Source: Sedimenticola sp. (lineage in GTDB: Bacteria > Pseudomonadota > Gammaproteobacteria > Chromatiales > Chromatiaceae). Taken from it: 64,000 nucleotides of DNA. The stretch covers positions 21,811-85,810 of the forward strand of contig DRKS01000013.1 in NCBI GenBank assembly GCA_011051655.1, read 5' to 3'. The translations under genes and the position numbers were made by a program. Shown here piece by piece: positions 56,951-64,000 of this stretch. Each line of letters starts with the position of its first letter. Positions within the stretch are counted from its first letter, which is position 1. The notes under the pieces are model-generated. The model did not search any database, had not been told where the DNA came from, and was given only the letters and a program-made list of their open reading frames with translations.

Positions 56951-58924
56951 ATGCCTGAGCAACTCCCGACCATTGAGGTGATCCAGGGGCCTTCCGCCGC
57001 CGCAGGGCCCGGACTGAAGTCCGGGCGCAGATCACGGCGCCTCCTGGTCTTCCTGGCCATGTTCGTCCTGTGCGCCGCCGCCGGGCTGTTTTACACCTAT
57101 TCCCGGCCGGCGGTCTACCGCGCCACGGCCGCCCTGCTCACGGTCGCCATGCCTGCGGTGGACCAGCCTGGGGCCGCGGCGGATATCCAGCACGTCAGCA
57201 TCCAGCGCCAGCTTTTGCTGGGCCAGCCCCTGCTGCAGGAGGTGCTGGAGAGACTGGAGGCCGGGGACGACGCCGGGCCCGTCAACAGCGTCGCCCGGCT
57301 TCAGGGGATGCTGTCCGTCGATCCCCTCGCCGACACCAATATCGTCAAATTGAGCGCGGAAGGGCCGGTTCCCGAGCTGCTGCCCAGGGTGGTGAACACC
57401 TGGGTGAACGTCTATCTCGAAATGCGCGCCCGCAAGATCAAGGAGGCCACGGGGGCGACGACCGAGGCCCTGCAGGAGCAATATCAGGCCCTGGCCGCCA
57501 AGCTCGAGGCCAAGCGCGCCGAGCTGGACAGATTCCGCCGGGAAAACAACATCCTCAGCATGGGACGCGACGAAAACCAGGTCATTGCCCGGCTGAAGGG
57601 CCTGACCACCGCGCTCAATACCGCCAGTGAAGAGGAGGTAAGAGCCAGGGCGGAACTGGACGCCATTCGCAAGGCCATCGCCAAGGGCAAACCCGTGGTG
57701 CCCAAGGAGGAGCAAAGCAGCCTGGCCGCGCTGGAAGCCAGCGCCCAGGCCCTGCGGGAAAAGCTCATTGCCCTGAGGCGCCGCTATACCGACGAATTTA
57801 TCTCCGTCGACCCCAACCTCAAGATCGTTCCCAAGCAATTGAAGGAGGTCCAGAAAGAGATCGCGGCAAAGGTCGAATACGGCCGCAAAATCGTGCTGGC
57901 CGAGGCGGAGCAAAAGCTGGCGACCGCCCGGCAATCGGTAAAAGAGCTGCAGACCCAGCTAAAAGACCACAAGAGCAAGGCCACCCGGTTTACCGCCCGT
58001 TTCGCGGAACACGAGGCGCTGCAGGAGGATCTGGCCAGCCTGGAAGAACTCTACCGCACCACCGAGGAGCGCCTGGTGGCCATCGAGGTGGAAAACCGCC
58101 AGAAATTCCCCCAGGTAAACGTGCTGGAATACGCCCAGCTCCCCGTCACCCCGGTGCGGCCCCAGTACCTGCGCGACGCCGCCATCGCCCTGGCCGCGTC
58201 CCTGCTGACGGCCCTGTTCGCCGTCTGGCTGGTGGAGTTTCTCTTGCGCCGGGAGGAAAGGCCAGAAGGCCGGACCCTGGCGGGGGTGCGCATCTACACC
58301 CAACAGCAGCCGGCCATATCCCACCCGTCCGCGCCCCCCGTCGCCATCGCCGAAAAGGCCAGGCCCGCGCTGCAGCAACTGGCGGACACCGAACTGGATG
58401 CCGGGGAAATCCGGCAGGTATTCAAACAGGCGGATCGAACCGGCAAGCGGCTGATCGCCCTGCTGATGAGCGGCCTGTCACCGGAGGAGGCCACCAGGGT
58501 GGATGCGGATTGTTTCGACTTTGCAACCGGCCGGCTTCGGGTGCCAGGCGGCCAGGCGCGCACCATTGCGCTGGCGCCAACGGTCCTGGAGCTGTTTTGC
58601 GAAACCGCCTCTTCCGGGCAAGAACCGGCCCCGGACCCGCTCACCCCGGATGACCTGGCGGCCATCCTCACCCTGGCCGCGGTGGACGCCGGGCTCCCCG
58701 ACCCCGAACGGGTGAACGCGGCGGCCCTGCAACACAGCTATCTCGCCTATCTGGTGCGCCAGGGGGTCAGGCTCTCGGAAATACCCGGGATCGCGGGCGA
58801 CATTCCCGCCACCCGGTTGGCCTCCTATGCGCAATTGTCCCCCCCGGGGCCGGGAAAAGCCCTGGATGAAATCGAGCTCGCCTACCCCCTCACCGAGCCG
58901 GACCCCCGGCAAGCGGCGACATAG
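56951..58924 (+). CDS. Wzz/GumC chain-length protein fused to a degenerate tyrosine-recombinase-like domain
   Basis: A 657-residue protein. Residues about 28-50 are a first membrane helix (LLVFLAMFVLCAAAGLFYTYSRP), then a Wzz domain and long coiled coils. A second helix follows near residue 415 (RDAAIALAASLLTALFAVWLVEFLL). This is the GumC/Wzz fold that sets polysaccharide chain length. Beyond it, about residues 480-645 read like the catalytic fold of a tyrosine recombinase (ELDAGEIRQVFKQADRTGKRLIALLMSGLSPEEATRV, NAAALQHSYLAYLVRQGVRLSEIPGIAGDIPATRLASYAQLSPPG). The HxxR/H residues are mostly missing, so recombination is unlikely. No glycan genes surround it. Confidence 0.75.
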   Translation: MPEQLPTIEVIQGPSAAAGPGLKSGRRSRRLLVFLAMFVLCAAAGLFYTYSRPAVYRATAALLTVAMPAVDQPGAAADIQHVSIQRQLLLGQPLLQEVLERLEAGDDAGPVNSVARLQGMLSVDPLADTNIVKLSAEGPVPELLPRVVNTWVNVYLEMRARKIKEATGATTEALQEQYQALAAKLEAKRAELDRFRRENNILSMGRDENQVIARLKGLTTALNTASEEEVRARAELDAIRKAIAKGKPVVPKEEQSSLAALEASAQALREKLIALRRRYTDEFISVDPNLKIVPKQLKEVQKEIAAKVEYGRKIVLAEAEQKLATARQSVKELQTQLKDHKSKATRFTARFAEHEALQEDLASLEELYRTTEERLVAIEVENRQKFPQVNVLEYAQLPVTPVRPQYLRDAAIALAASLLTALFAVWLVEFLLRREERPEGRTLAGVRIYTQQQPAISHPSAPPVAIAEKARPALQQLADTELDAGEIRQVFKQADRTGKRLIALLMSGLSPEEATRVDADCFDFATGRLRVPGGQARTIALAPTVLELFCETASSGQEPAPDPLTPDDLAAILTLAAVDAGLPDPERVNAAALQHSYLAYLVRQGVRLSEIPGIAGDIPATRLASYAQLSPPGPGKALDEIELAYPLTEPDPRQAAT

Positions 58925-58960
58925 ATCCTGTTGCGGCGGCAATGAACTCAAGAGGCAAGC

Positions 58961-59467
58961 ATGATGGATATAGCATTATCACGCATCACCGACCAATCCA
59001 TTCAGCTCGAACTCAATACGGCGCAGCTTTATTTCCTGTTCCATAGAGTCTTCCCCGAGCATAAGGCCTTCTGGTGGGCGCTGCACATCGAGGAGAACAA
59101 CCACGCCGCCCTGATCCGCTCCGCCAGGGAACACTTCGTGCCGACCGGCCGGTTTCCCACCGACCTGCTGTCATCCCGGCTGCGGGAGCTGGAAGAAACC
59201 AATGCCAATATCCTCGCGCTCACCGGGAAATACCAGCGCACGCCCCCCACGGAAGAGGATGCCTTCAACGCCGCCCTGGGGCTGGAAGCATCCATAGGGG
59301 AGATTCATTTCCAGCAATTCATGGACAAAGAGGAGGGCTCCTCTTTGCATAAGATATTTCAACGTCTGAACCGGGACGACAAGAACCACGCCTCGAGGAT
59401 CCGCGCCTACATGGACAGGCACGGCATCCCGGTCAGGGAGGACGGCCTCTCTTCAGGCCCCGGCTGA
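58961..59467 (+). CDS. Ferritin-like (rubrerythrin family) diiron protein
   Basis: A 168-residue four-helix protein. Diiron ligand candidates are E17 (QLELNTAQ), E45-x-x-H48 (EENNH), E109/E114 (GLEASIGEIH) and D140-x-x-H143 (DDKNH). An Asp in place of the usual Glu in the last helix is unusual. No rubredoxin domain. Role uncertain: iron storage or oxidative stress. The end overlaps the uup end by 15 bp, tail to tail. Confidence 0.65.
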   Translation: MMDIALSRITDQSIQLELNTAQLYFLFHRVFPEHKAFWWALHIEENNHAALIRSAREHFVPTGRFPTDLLSSRLRELEETNANILALTGKYQRTPPTEEDAFNAALGLEASIGEIHFQQFMDKEEGSSLHKIFQRLNRDDKNHASRIRAYMDRHGIPVREDGLSSGPG

Positions 59468-61342
59468 CCCCTCCAGCTCCTCCCAGCGCGCATAGGCGGC
59501 ATCGAGCCGCGCTTCCACTTCGGCCAACCGCCTGTTGGCCGCGGCGACCTTTTCGTGATCGCCTTTGTAGAACGAGGGGTCGGCCATTTCGGCCTGAATG
59601 GCCTCCAGCTCGGCGTCCAGCGCTTCGATCAGCCCGGGCAGGCCCTCCAGTTCCCGCTGGTCCTTGTAGCTGAGCTTTTTGGACGGCGCCTTCGGTTTGG
59701 GCCGGGCGGCCTCTTTTTTCTCCGGCTTCGGCCTTGCCGGCGTGTGGGACCGGCGTTGGCGCAGCCAGTCGTCATAGCCGCCCACGTATTCGTTCACCCG
59801 GCCGCCGGTCTCGAACACCAGGGTGCTGGTGACGACATTGTTGAGGAAGGCGCGGTCATGGCTGACCAGCAACAGGGTGCCTGCATAGTCCAGCAGCAGC
59901 TCTTCCAGCAGTTCCAGGGTCTCGGCGTCCAGGTCGTTGGTGGGCTCGTCCATCACCAGCACGTTGCAGGGCCGGGTGAAGAGCCTGGCCAGCAGCAGCC
60001 GGTTGCGCTCCCCGCCGGACAGGGCGCGGACCGGGGTGCGCGCCCGTTCGGGGGTGAACAGGAAATCCTGGAGATAGCCGATGATATGCCTGGACCGGCC
60101 GTTGACCATGACCTGGTCGCTGCCGCCGCCCACGTTGTCCTGGACGGACTTGTCCTCGTCCAGGGCGGCGCGGAGCTGGTCGAAGTAGGCCACCTCCAGC
60201 CTGGCCCCCAGCTTGATGCGGCCGGCGTCCGGTTGCAGCCGGCCCAGCAGCAGGCCGAGCAGGGTGGTCTTGCCACAGCCGTTGGGACCGATGATCCCGA
60301 TCTTGTCGCCACGCAGGATGCTGGTGGAAAAGTCCCGGATCACGGGCCTGTCCTCCCAGGCGTAGCTCACCCCCTCCGCCTCCACCACCAGCCTGCCGGA
60401 ACGCTCCCCGTCCTGGAGTTCCATCTTCACCCTGCCGGTGCGCTCCCGCCGCCGGCCGCGCTCCTCCCGCATGGCCTTGAGGGCCCGCACCCGGCCCTCG
60501 TTGCGGGTGCGCCGGGCCTTGATGCCCTGGCGTATCCACTGCTCCTCCTGGGCCAGTTTCTTGTCGAAGCGGGCGTTCTCCAGGGCCTGCGCGTTCAGCG
60601 CCTCTTCCTTGCGGCGCAGGAAGTTGTCGAAGTCCCCCGGCCAGTCGCTGAGCCGCCCCCGGTCCAGCTCGATGATGCGGGTGGCCAGCCGGCGCAGGAA
60701 CATGCGGTCGTGGGTGATGAACAACAGGCTGCCGCCATAGCCGAGCATGAATTCCTCCAGCCATTCGATGGCGGCGATATCCAGGTGGTTGGTGGGCTCG
60801 TCCAGCAACAGCAGATCCGGCTCCAACACCAGGGCGCGGGCCAGCAGCACCCGCCGCTTGAGACCCCCGGAGAGGGCGGCGAACTCCACATCCGCATCCA
60901 GGCCGAGGCGGGAGACGACCGACTCCACCCGCTGTTCCGTCCGCCAGCCGCCGGCCGCCTCCAGCTCATGCTGCACGCGCGACAGCCGCTCCAGCAAGCG
61001 GTCGCCGCCCTCCACACCCAGGCGGGCGCTGAGGCGGTGATATTCCCGGACCAGCTCCCCCACCTCGCCCAGGCCGGCGGACACCACATCGAACACGGAA
61101 CCCGTGATGTCCCGGGGGACCTCCTGGCCGAGGCGCACGATACGCGCCCCTTTCTCCACCACCATCTCGCCGTCGTCCGGCCGGAGTTCGCCGGCGATGA
61201 GCTTCATCAGGGTGGACTTGCCCGCGCCGTTGCGCCCGAGCAGGCAGATACGCTCGCCCCGGTCGATGCTCAGGTTGACGTTGTCCAGCAGCAGGGGGCC
61301 GCCGAAGCTCAGCTGGAGGTTATGCAGGGTGACCAGAGGCAT
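59453..61342 (-). CDS. uup: ABC-F ATPase Uup
   Basis: A 629-residue ABC-F protein with two ATPase cassettes and no membrane domain: Walker A GRNGAGKST and GPNGCGKTT, signatures ALSGGLKRR and ALSGGERNR, and Walker B LLLLDEPTNHLD and LVMDEPTNDLD. The C-terminal coiled coil (LPGLIEALDAELEAIQAEMADPSFYKGDHEKVAAANRRL) is the Uup DNA-binding extension. It acts on ribosomes and influences transposon excision and DNA repair. Confidence 0.94.
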   Translation of the reverse strand: MPLVTLHNLQLSFGGPLLLDNVNLSIDRGERICLLGRNGAGKSTLMKLIAGELRPDDGEMVVEKGARIVRLGQEVPRDITGSVFDVVSAGLGEVGELVREYHRLSARLGVEGGDRLLERLSRVQHELEAAGGWRTEQRVESVVSRLGLDADVEFAALSGGLKRRVLLARALVLEPDLLLLDEPTNHLDIAAIEWLEEFMLGYGGSLLFITHDRMFLRRLATRIIELDRGRLSDWPGDFDNFLRRKEEALNAQALENARFDKKLAQEEQWIRQGIKARRTRNEGRVRALKAMREERGRRRERTGRVKMELQDGERSGRLVVEAEGVSYAWEDRPVIRDFSTSILRGDKIGIIGPNGCGKTTLLGLLLGRLQPDAGRIKLGARLEVAYFDQLRAALDEDKSVQDNVGGGSDQVMVNGRSRHIIGYLQDFLFTPERARTPVRALSGGERNRLLLARLFTRPCNVLVMDEPTNDLDAETLELLEELLLDYAGTLLLVSHDRAFLNNVVTSTLVFETGGRVNEYVGGYDDWLRQRRSHTPARPKPEKKEAARPKPKAPSKKLSYKDQRELEGLPGLIEALDAELEAIQAEMADPSFYKGDHEKVAAANRRLAEVEARLDAAYARWEELEGSAGA

Positions 61343-61412
61343 GGTTCAGGGTAATGAGCAGCGCGGGCAAAAGCCTGCACTCCCTTTCATGGCGGCTATT
61401 GAAGAATGGCCA

Positions 61413-62639
61413 TCAGGCCGCCCCATAATGGGAGTGAACGTAGCGTTCGATGATTTTCTGGAATTTTCCGGCGATGTTGTCGCCCCTGAGGGTCGCGGTC
61501 TTCTCCCCGTCCTCGTACACCGGGGCGGCCGGGCTTTCGCCGCTGCCGGGCAGGCTGATGCCGATGTTGGCGTGGCGGCTCTCGCCGGGACCGTTGACCA
61601 CGCAGCCCATCACCGCCACCGACATGTTCTCCACGCCGGGGAATTCCCTGCGCCAGACCGGCATGCGCTGTTGCAGGTAGAGCTGGATGTCCTTGGCCAA
61701 TTGCTGGAAATCCATGCTGCTGGTGCGGCCGCAGCCGGGGCAGGCCACCACCATGGGGGTGAAGCTCCGCAGCTCCAGGGCCTGCACGATCTCCTGGGCC
61801 ACCACCACCTCCTCCGTGCGCGACGCGCCGGGCTCGGGGGTCAGGGAGACCCGGATGGTGTCGCCGATGCCCTGCTGCAACAGCACCGCCAGGGCGGCGG
61901 TGGAGGCGACGATGCCCCGGCTGCCCATGCCGGCCTCGGTCAGCCCCAGATGCAGGGCGTAGTCACAACGGGCCGCCAGCTCCCGGTAGACGGCGATCAG
62001 GTCCTGCACCCCGCTCATCTTGCACGAGAGCACGATGCGGTCCCGCCCCAGTCCCAGCTCTTGCGCCCGCCGGGCGTTCTCCAGGGCGGAGACCACCATG
62101 ATCTCGCGGGTGATCTCTTCCGTATCCCTGGGCCTGGGGGCGCGGGCGTTCTCATCCATCATGCGCTGCACCAGCTCCTGGTCCATGCTGCCCCAGTTGA
62201 CGCCGATGCGCACCGGCCTGTCATGGCGGCAGGCGGTCTCGATCATGCTGGCGAACTGGCTGTCGCGCCTGGCGCCCCGGCCCACGTTGCCGGGGTTGAT
62301 GCGGTACTTGGCCAGGGCCTGGGCGCACTCCGGATACTTGCCCAGCAGCCGGTGACCGTTGAAGTGGAAATCGCCGATCAGCGGGACATTGCAGCCACGC
62401 TTGTCCAGGGTCTCCCGGATGGCCGGGACCGCCCGGGCGGCCTCCTCCGTGTTGACGGTGATGCGCACCAGCTCCGAACCCGCCTGGGCCAGCTCCGCCA
62501 CCTGCAAGGCCGTGGCGCCGACATCGGCGGTATCCGTATTGGTCATGGACTGGATCACCACCGGCGCGCCGCCGCCGATGATGACGGGACCCACCGGCAC
62601 CGCCCGGGTGGGGTGTCGTTTCGGGAGTAGATCTGACAT
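61413..62639 (-). CDS. ispG: 4-hydroxy-3-methylbut-2-en-1-yl diphosphate synthase (flavodoxin)
   Basis: A 408-residue IspG/GcpE. The start carries [73 protein letters not shown] and the Fe-S region [15 protein letters not shown] with [28 protein letters not shown] follow. The three cysteines bind the [4Fe-4S] cluster of the penultimate MEP-pathway step. It lies 70 bp upstream of uup on the same strand. Confidence 0.96.
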   Translation of the reverse strand: MSDLLPKRHPTRAVPVGPVIIGGGAPVVIQSMTNTDTADVGATALQVAELAQAGSELVRITVNTEEAARAVPAIRETLDKRGCNVPLIGDFHFNGHRLLGKYPECAQALAKYRINPGNVGRGARRDSQFASMIETACRHDRPVRIGVNWGSMDQELVQRMMDENARAPRPRDTEEITREIMVVSALENARRAQELGLGRDRIVLSCKMSGVQDLIAVYRELAARCDYALHLGLTEAGMGSRGIVASTAALAVLLQQGIGDTIRVSLTPEPGASRTEEVVVAQEIVQALELRSFTPMVVACPGCGRTSSMDFQQLAKDIQLYLQQRMPVWRREFPGVENMSVAVMGCVVNGPGESRHANIGISLPGSGESPAAPVYEDGEKTATLRGDNIAGKFQKIIERYVHSHYGAA

Positions 62640-62727
62640 GGGAAACCTGGCTGCCTGGGACTTTCAAACGGGGCCCCATCATAGCCCAAAGCGCCCCCCG
62701 GTTGGTATTACAGCAAGGTTACAGGCA

Positions 62728-63999
62728 TCAGGGAAAGCGGTACACCTCGACCCTTTCGATGCTGCGCAAGGGCACATGCACCGACATCTTGCCGCCATAG
62801 AGGCGCTGCTCGATATTCAGGTCGGGGCCGTCTATCGAAACCAGTATCCCCTTTCGAACCACACCGGTCCGGTTTGTATAGACCCGCACGTCCCTGCCGA
62901 TGTGCTCCCCCAGGTCTGCCACCGCCGTGGGCAGGAAACGGGCTTTTGGCCTTGCCTTTTTCGCAGAGGCGCCGGCGGACACCGTCTTGTCCGCCACCGG
63001 CAACCGGCGGAACAGGCCCGGGGCGGAGGGAGAACCCGGGGGCCGCTCCGGCATCTTGAAACTGAGATCGGTGACCGCCTGCCCGTTCACCTGCACGAAG
63101 GGATCCAGCAGGGCGATGGCGTCCTCGGGCTTGTAGAAGGCCAGGCTGGCGAAATCACCGGAGGCCGGCGGGCGGATGCTGATGTACACCTCGCCGGGGG
63201 CCTTGAGATAGCGCTTCATGGCCTCGCGAATGCCCTCCCCCGGGATGAAGCCCAGCGCCTCGGCCAGCCGCTGTTCATCCCCGTCGAACAGGGAGTCGAT
63301 ATAGGCCTCCGGCGTTTGCCCCCGTTTTTTCGCGCAATGCCCCACCGCCCTGGCCGCGAAATCCGGATCGAGCCAATAGCGCAGGGCGAGCTTCTTGAAC
63401 TCCGGCGGGGCGCCCGCCATCACCGCCCCCGGCCGGGGCATGCCGGTAAAGGCCATCTCCAGCTCCATGGATTCGAGGTCCCGGAAGTCGAACTCCAGGT
63501 TGACCCGGGACTGGTCCTCCAACTCATCGAACCGGTAGCCCATGGACATATCGACCGTCAGGGCGTCCAGCCCCAGCGCCTGGAGCAGTTGGGGGGGAAC
63601 CCCGCCGCCGATGCCGCAACCGTCCCGGGCGGCGCCGGCCGCCCGCGCGGAACTCAGCATGACCCCGGAGTACTTGGCGGCAATCCCCCCGTCCAGCGGC
63701 AGGCGGAACCCTGTCAGGGTAAAAGCGAGGTTTTTCGGCAGATCATTCTGCTTGAAGCCCGAAACGAGCTGCAGCAGGAACAAAGGACCGTCGCCGCGCA
63801 CCTCGACAACGTCCACCGTCACGGCATCCGGCATGCCCTGGGGCAGCGCCCGGACAGCCTCCACCCTGACGCTGCCGTCGAGGCCCGAGCTGATGCCGCC
63901 GTAGCTGATATCGGCGAAGGGGGCGGCCATGGCGATCATCCTGTCCAGCCCGGCGGAGACCCGGTAATAGACATAGCCCTTGACGCCGCCATAAAGCGC
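62728..63999 (-). CDS. Unknown protein, 5' end outside window
   Basis: The frame is open through the right window end, so the N-terminus is missing; at least 423 residues are present. The visible part starts with ALYGGVKGYVYYRVSAGLDRM and continues with repeated beta-strand blocks (DGSVRVEAVRALPQGMPDAVTVDVVEVRGDG, LTVDMSMGYRFDELEDQSRVNLEFDFRDLESMELEMAFTGM). It ends with a small SH3/RNA-binding-like tail: RDVRVYTNRTGVVRKGILVSIDGPDLNIEQRLYGGKMSVHVPLRSIERVEVYRFP. No firm family. It may be an envelope protein with a long signal or membrane anchor before the window end. Confidence 0.6.
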   Translation of the reverse strand, partial: ALYGGVKGYVYYRVSAGLDRMIAMAAPFADISYGGISSGLDGSVRVEAVRALPQGMPDAVTVDVVEVRGDGPLFLLQLVSGFKQNDLPKNLAFTLTGFRLPLDGGIAAKYSGVMLSSARAAGAARDGCGIGGGVPPQLLQALGLDALTVDMSMGYRFDELEDQSRVNLEFDFRDLESMELEMAFTGMPRPGAVMAGAPPEFKKLALRYWLDPDFAARAVGHCAKKRGQTPEAYIDSLFDGDEQRLAEALGFIPGEGIREAMKRYLKAPGEVYISIRPPASGDFASLAFYKPEDAIALLDPFVQVNGQAVTDLSFKMPERPPGSPSAPGLFRRLPVADKTVSAGASAKKARPKARFLPTAVADLGEHIGRDVRVYTNRTGVVRKGILVSIDGPDLNIEQRLYGGKMSVHVPLRSIERVEVYRFP

Positions 64000-64000
64000 C

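Overview
The window reads as part of a chromosome of a GC-rich gammaproteobacterium that is probably a sulfur-oxidising chemoautotroph. The clues are a two-subunit ATP citrate lyase of the large 'type II' form, a RegB/RegA redox two-component system, a TonB2-type energy-transduction operon, an Hdr/Flx electron-bifurcation operon, and intergenic 7-bp tandem repeats like those described from Beggiatoa-type bacteria. I cannot name the species. No rRNA or tRNA gene was found.

Region 1 (1-20.3 kb) is central carbon and energy metabolism. After the end of pntB and a PagL-like lipid A deacylase come four minus-strand genes, mdh-aclB-aclA-icd, which form a reductive-TCA block. Divergent from these lies a plus-strand operon: hdrC, hdrB, a fumarate reductase-type Fe-S subunit and flavoprotein, hdrA, mvhD/flxD, two further Fe-S subunits and an FAD/NAD(P) reductase. 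Together they look like a soluble NAD(P)H:ferredoxin/fumarate (or thiol) electron-bifurcating complex beside the rTCA enzymes. A broken four-helix-bundle gene interrupts the operon. Heptamer repeat tracts fill several of the intergenic gaps.

Region 2 (20.3-24.0 kb) carries a PCu(A)C copper chaperone pair, a SEC-C microprotein, a WYL regulator, a HIRAN protein, three palindromic repeats and a BrnTA toxin-antitoxin pair.

Region 3 (24.0-41.5 kb) is the accessory island. It holds a complete type I-G CRISPR-Cas system: cas3, csx17/cas8, csb1/cas7, csb2/cas5-6, an unknown operon gene, cas4-cas1, cas2, a leader, and an array of 59 repeats and 58 spacers. A MazF/RHH toxin-antitoxin pair is inserted antisense between the effector and adaptation genes. 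Just upstream of cas3, in its 5' leader, I find a two-repeat mini-CRISPR with divergent but covarying stems. Its single pseudo-spacer matches the promoter of this same transcript at 15 of the first 16 positions. The only mismatch is at position 6, and a TTC motif sits at the PAM position. This looks like a Cas-regulating RNA (CreR-like) that would direct Cascade to repress its own cas operon. Downstream of the array are decayed repeats of a type I-E array and one orphan I-C-like repeat, then a truncated regulator, a ParE/RHH pair and a MITE-like element.

Region 4 (41.6-52.1 kb) holds a small exported protein, a PEP-CTERM protein, a copper-type TonB-dependent receptor, a TonB2 operon (DUF3450, TtpC/ExbB, ExbB, ExbD, TonB, TPR) and regB-regA with a palindrome fitting the RegA/PrrA site.

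Region 5 (52.1-64 kb) is mostly envelope and housekeeping: a DUF442-type phosphatase, a haem protein, two DUF2892 membrane proteins divergent from a LolA-like protein and porin around a perfect inverted repeat, a cold-shock protein, a Wzz/GumC protein fused to a degenerate tyrosine-recombinase-like domain, a ferritin-like protein, uup, ispG and an unknown protein cut by the window end.
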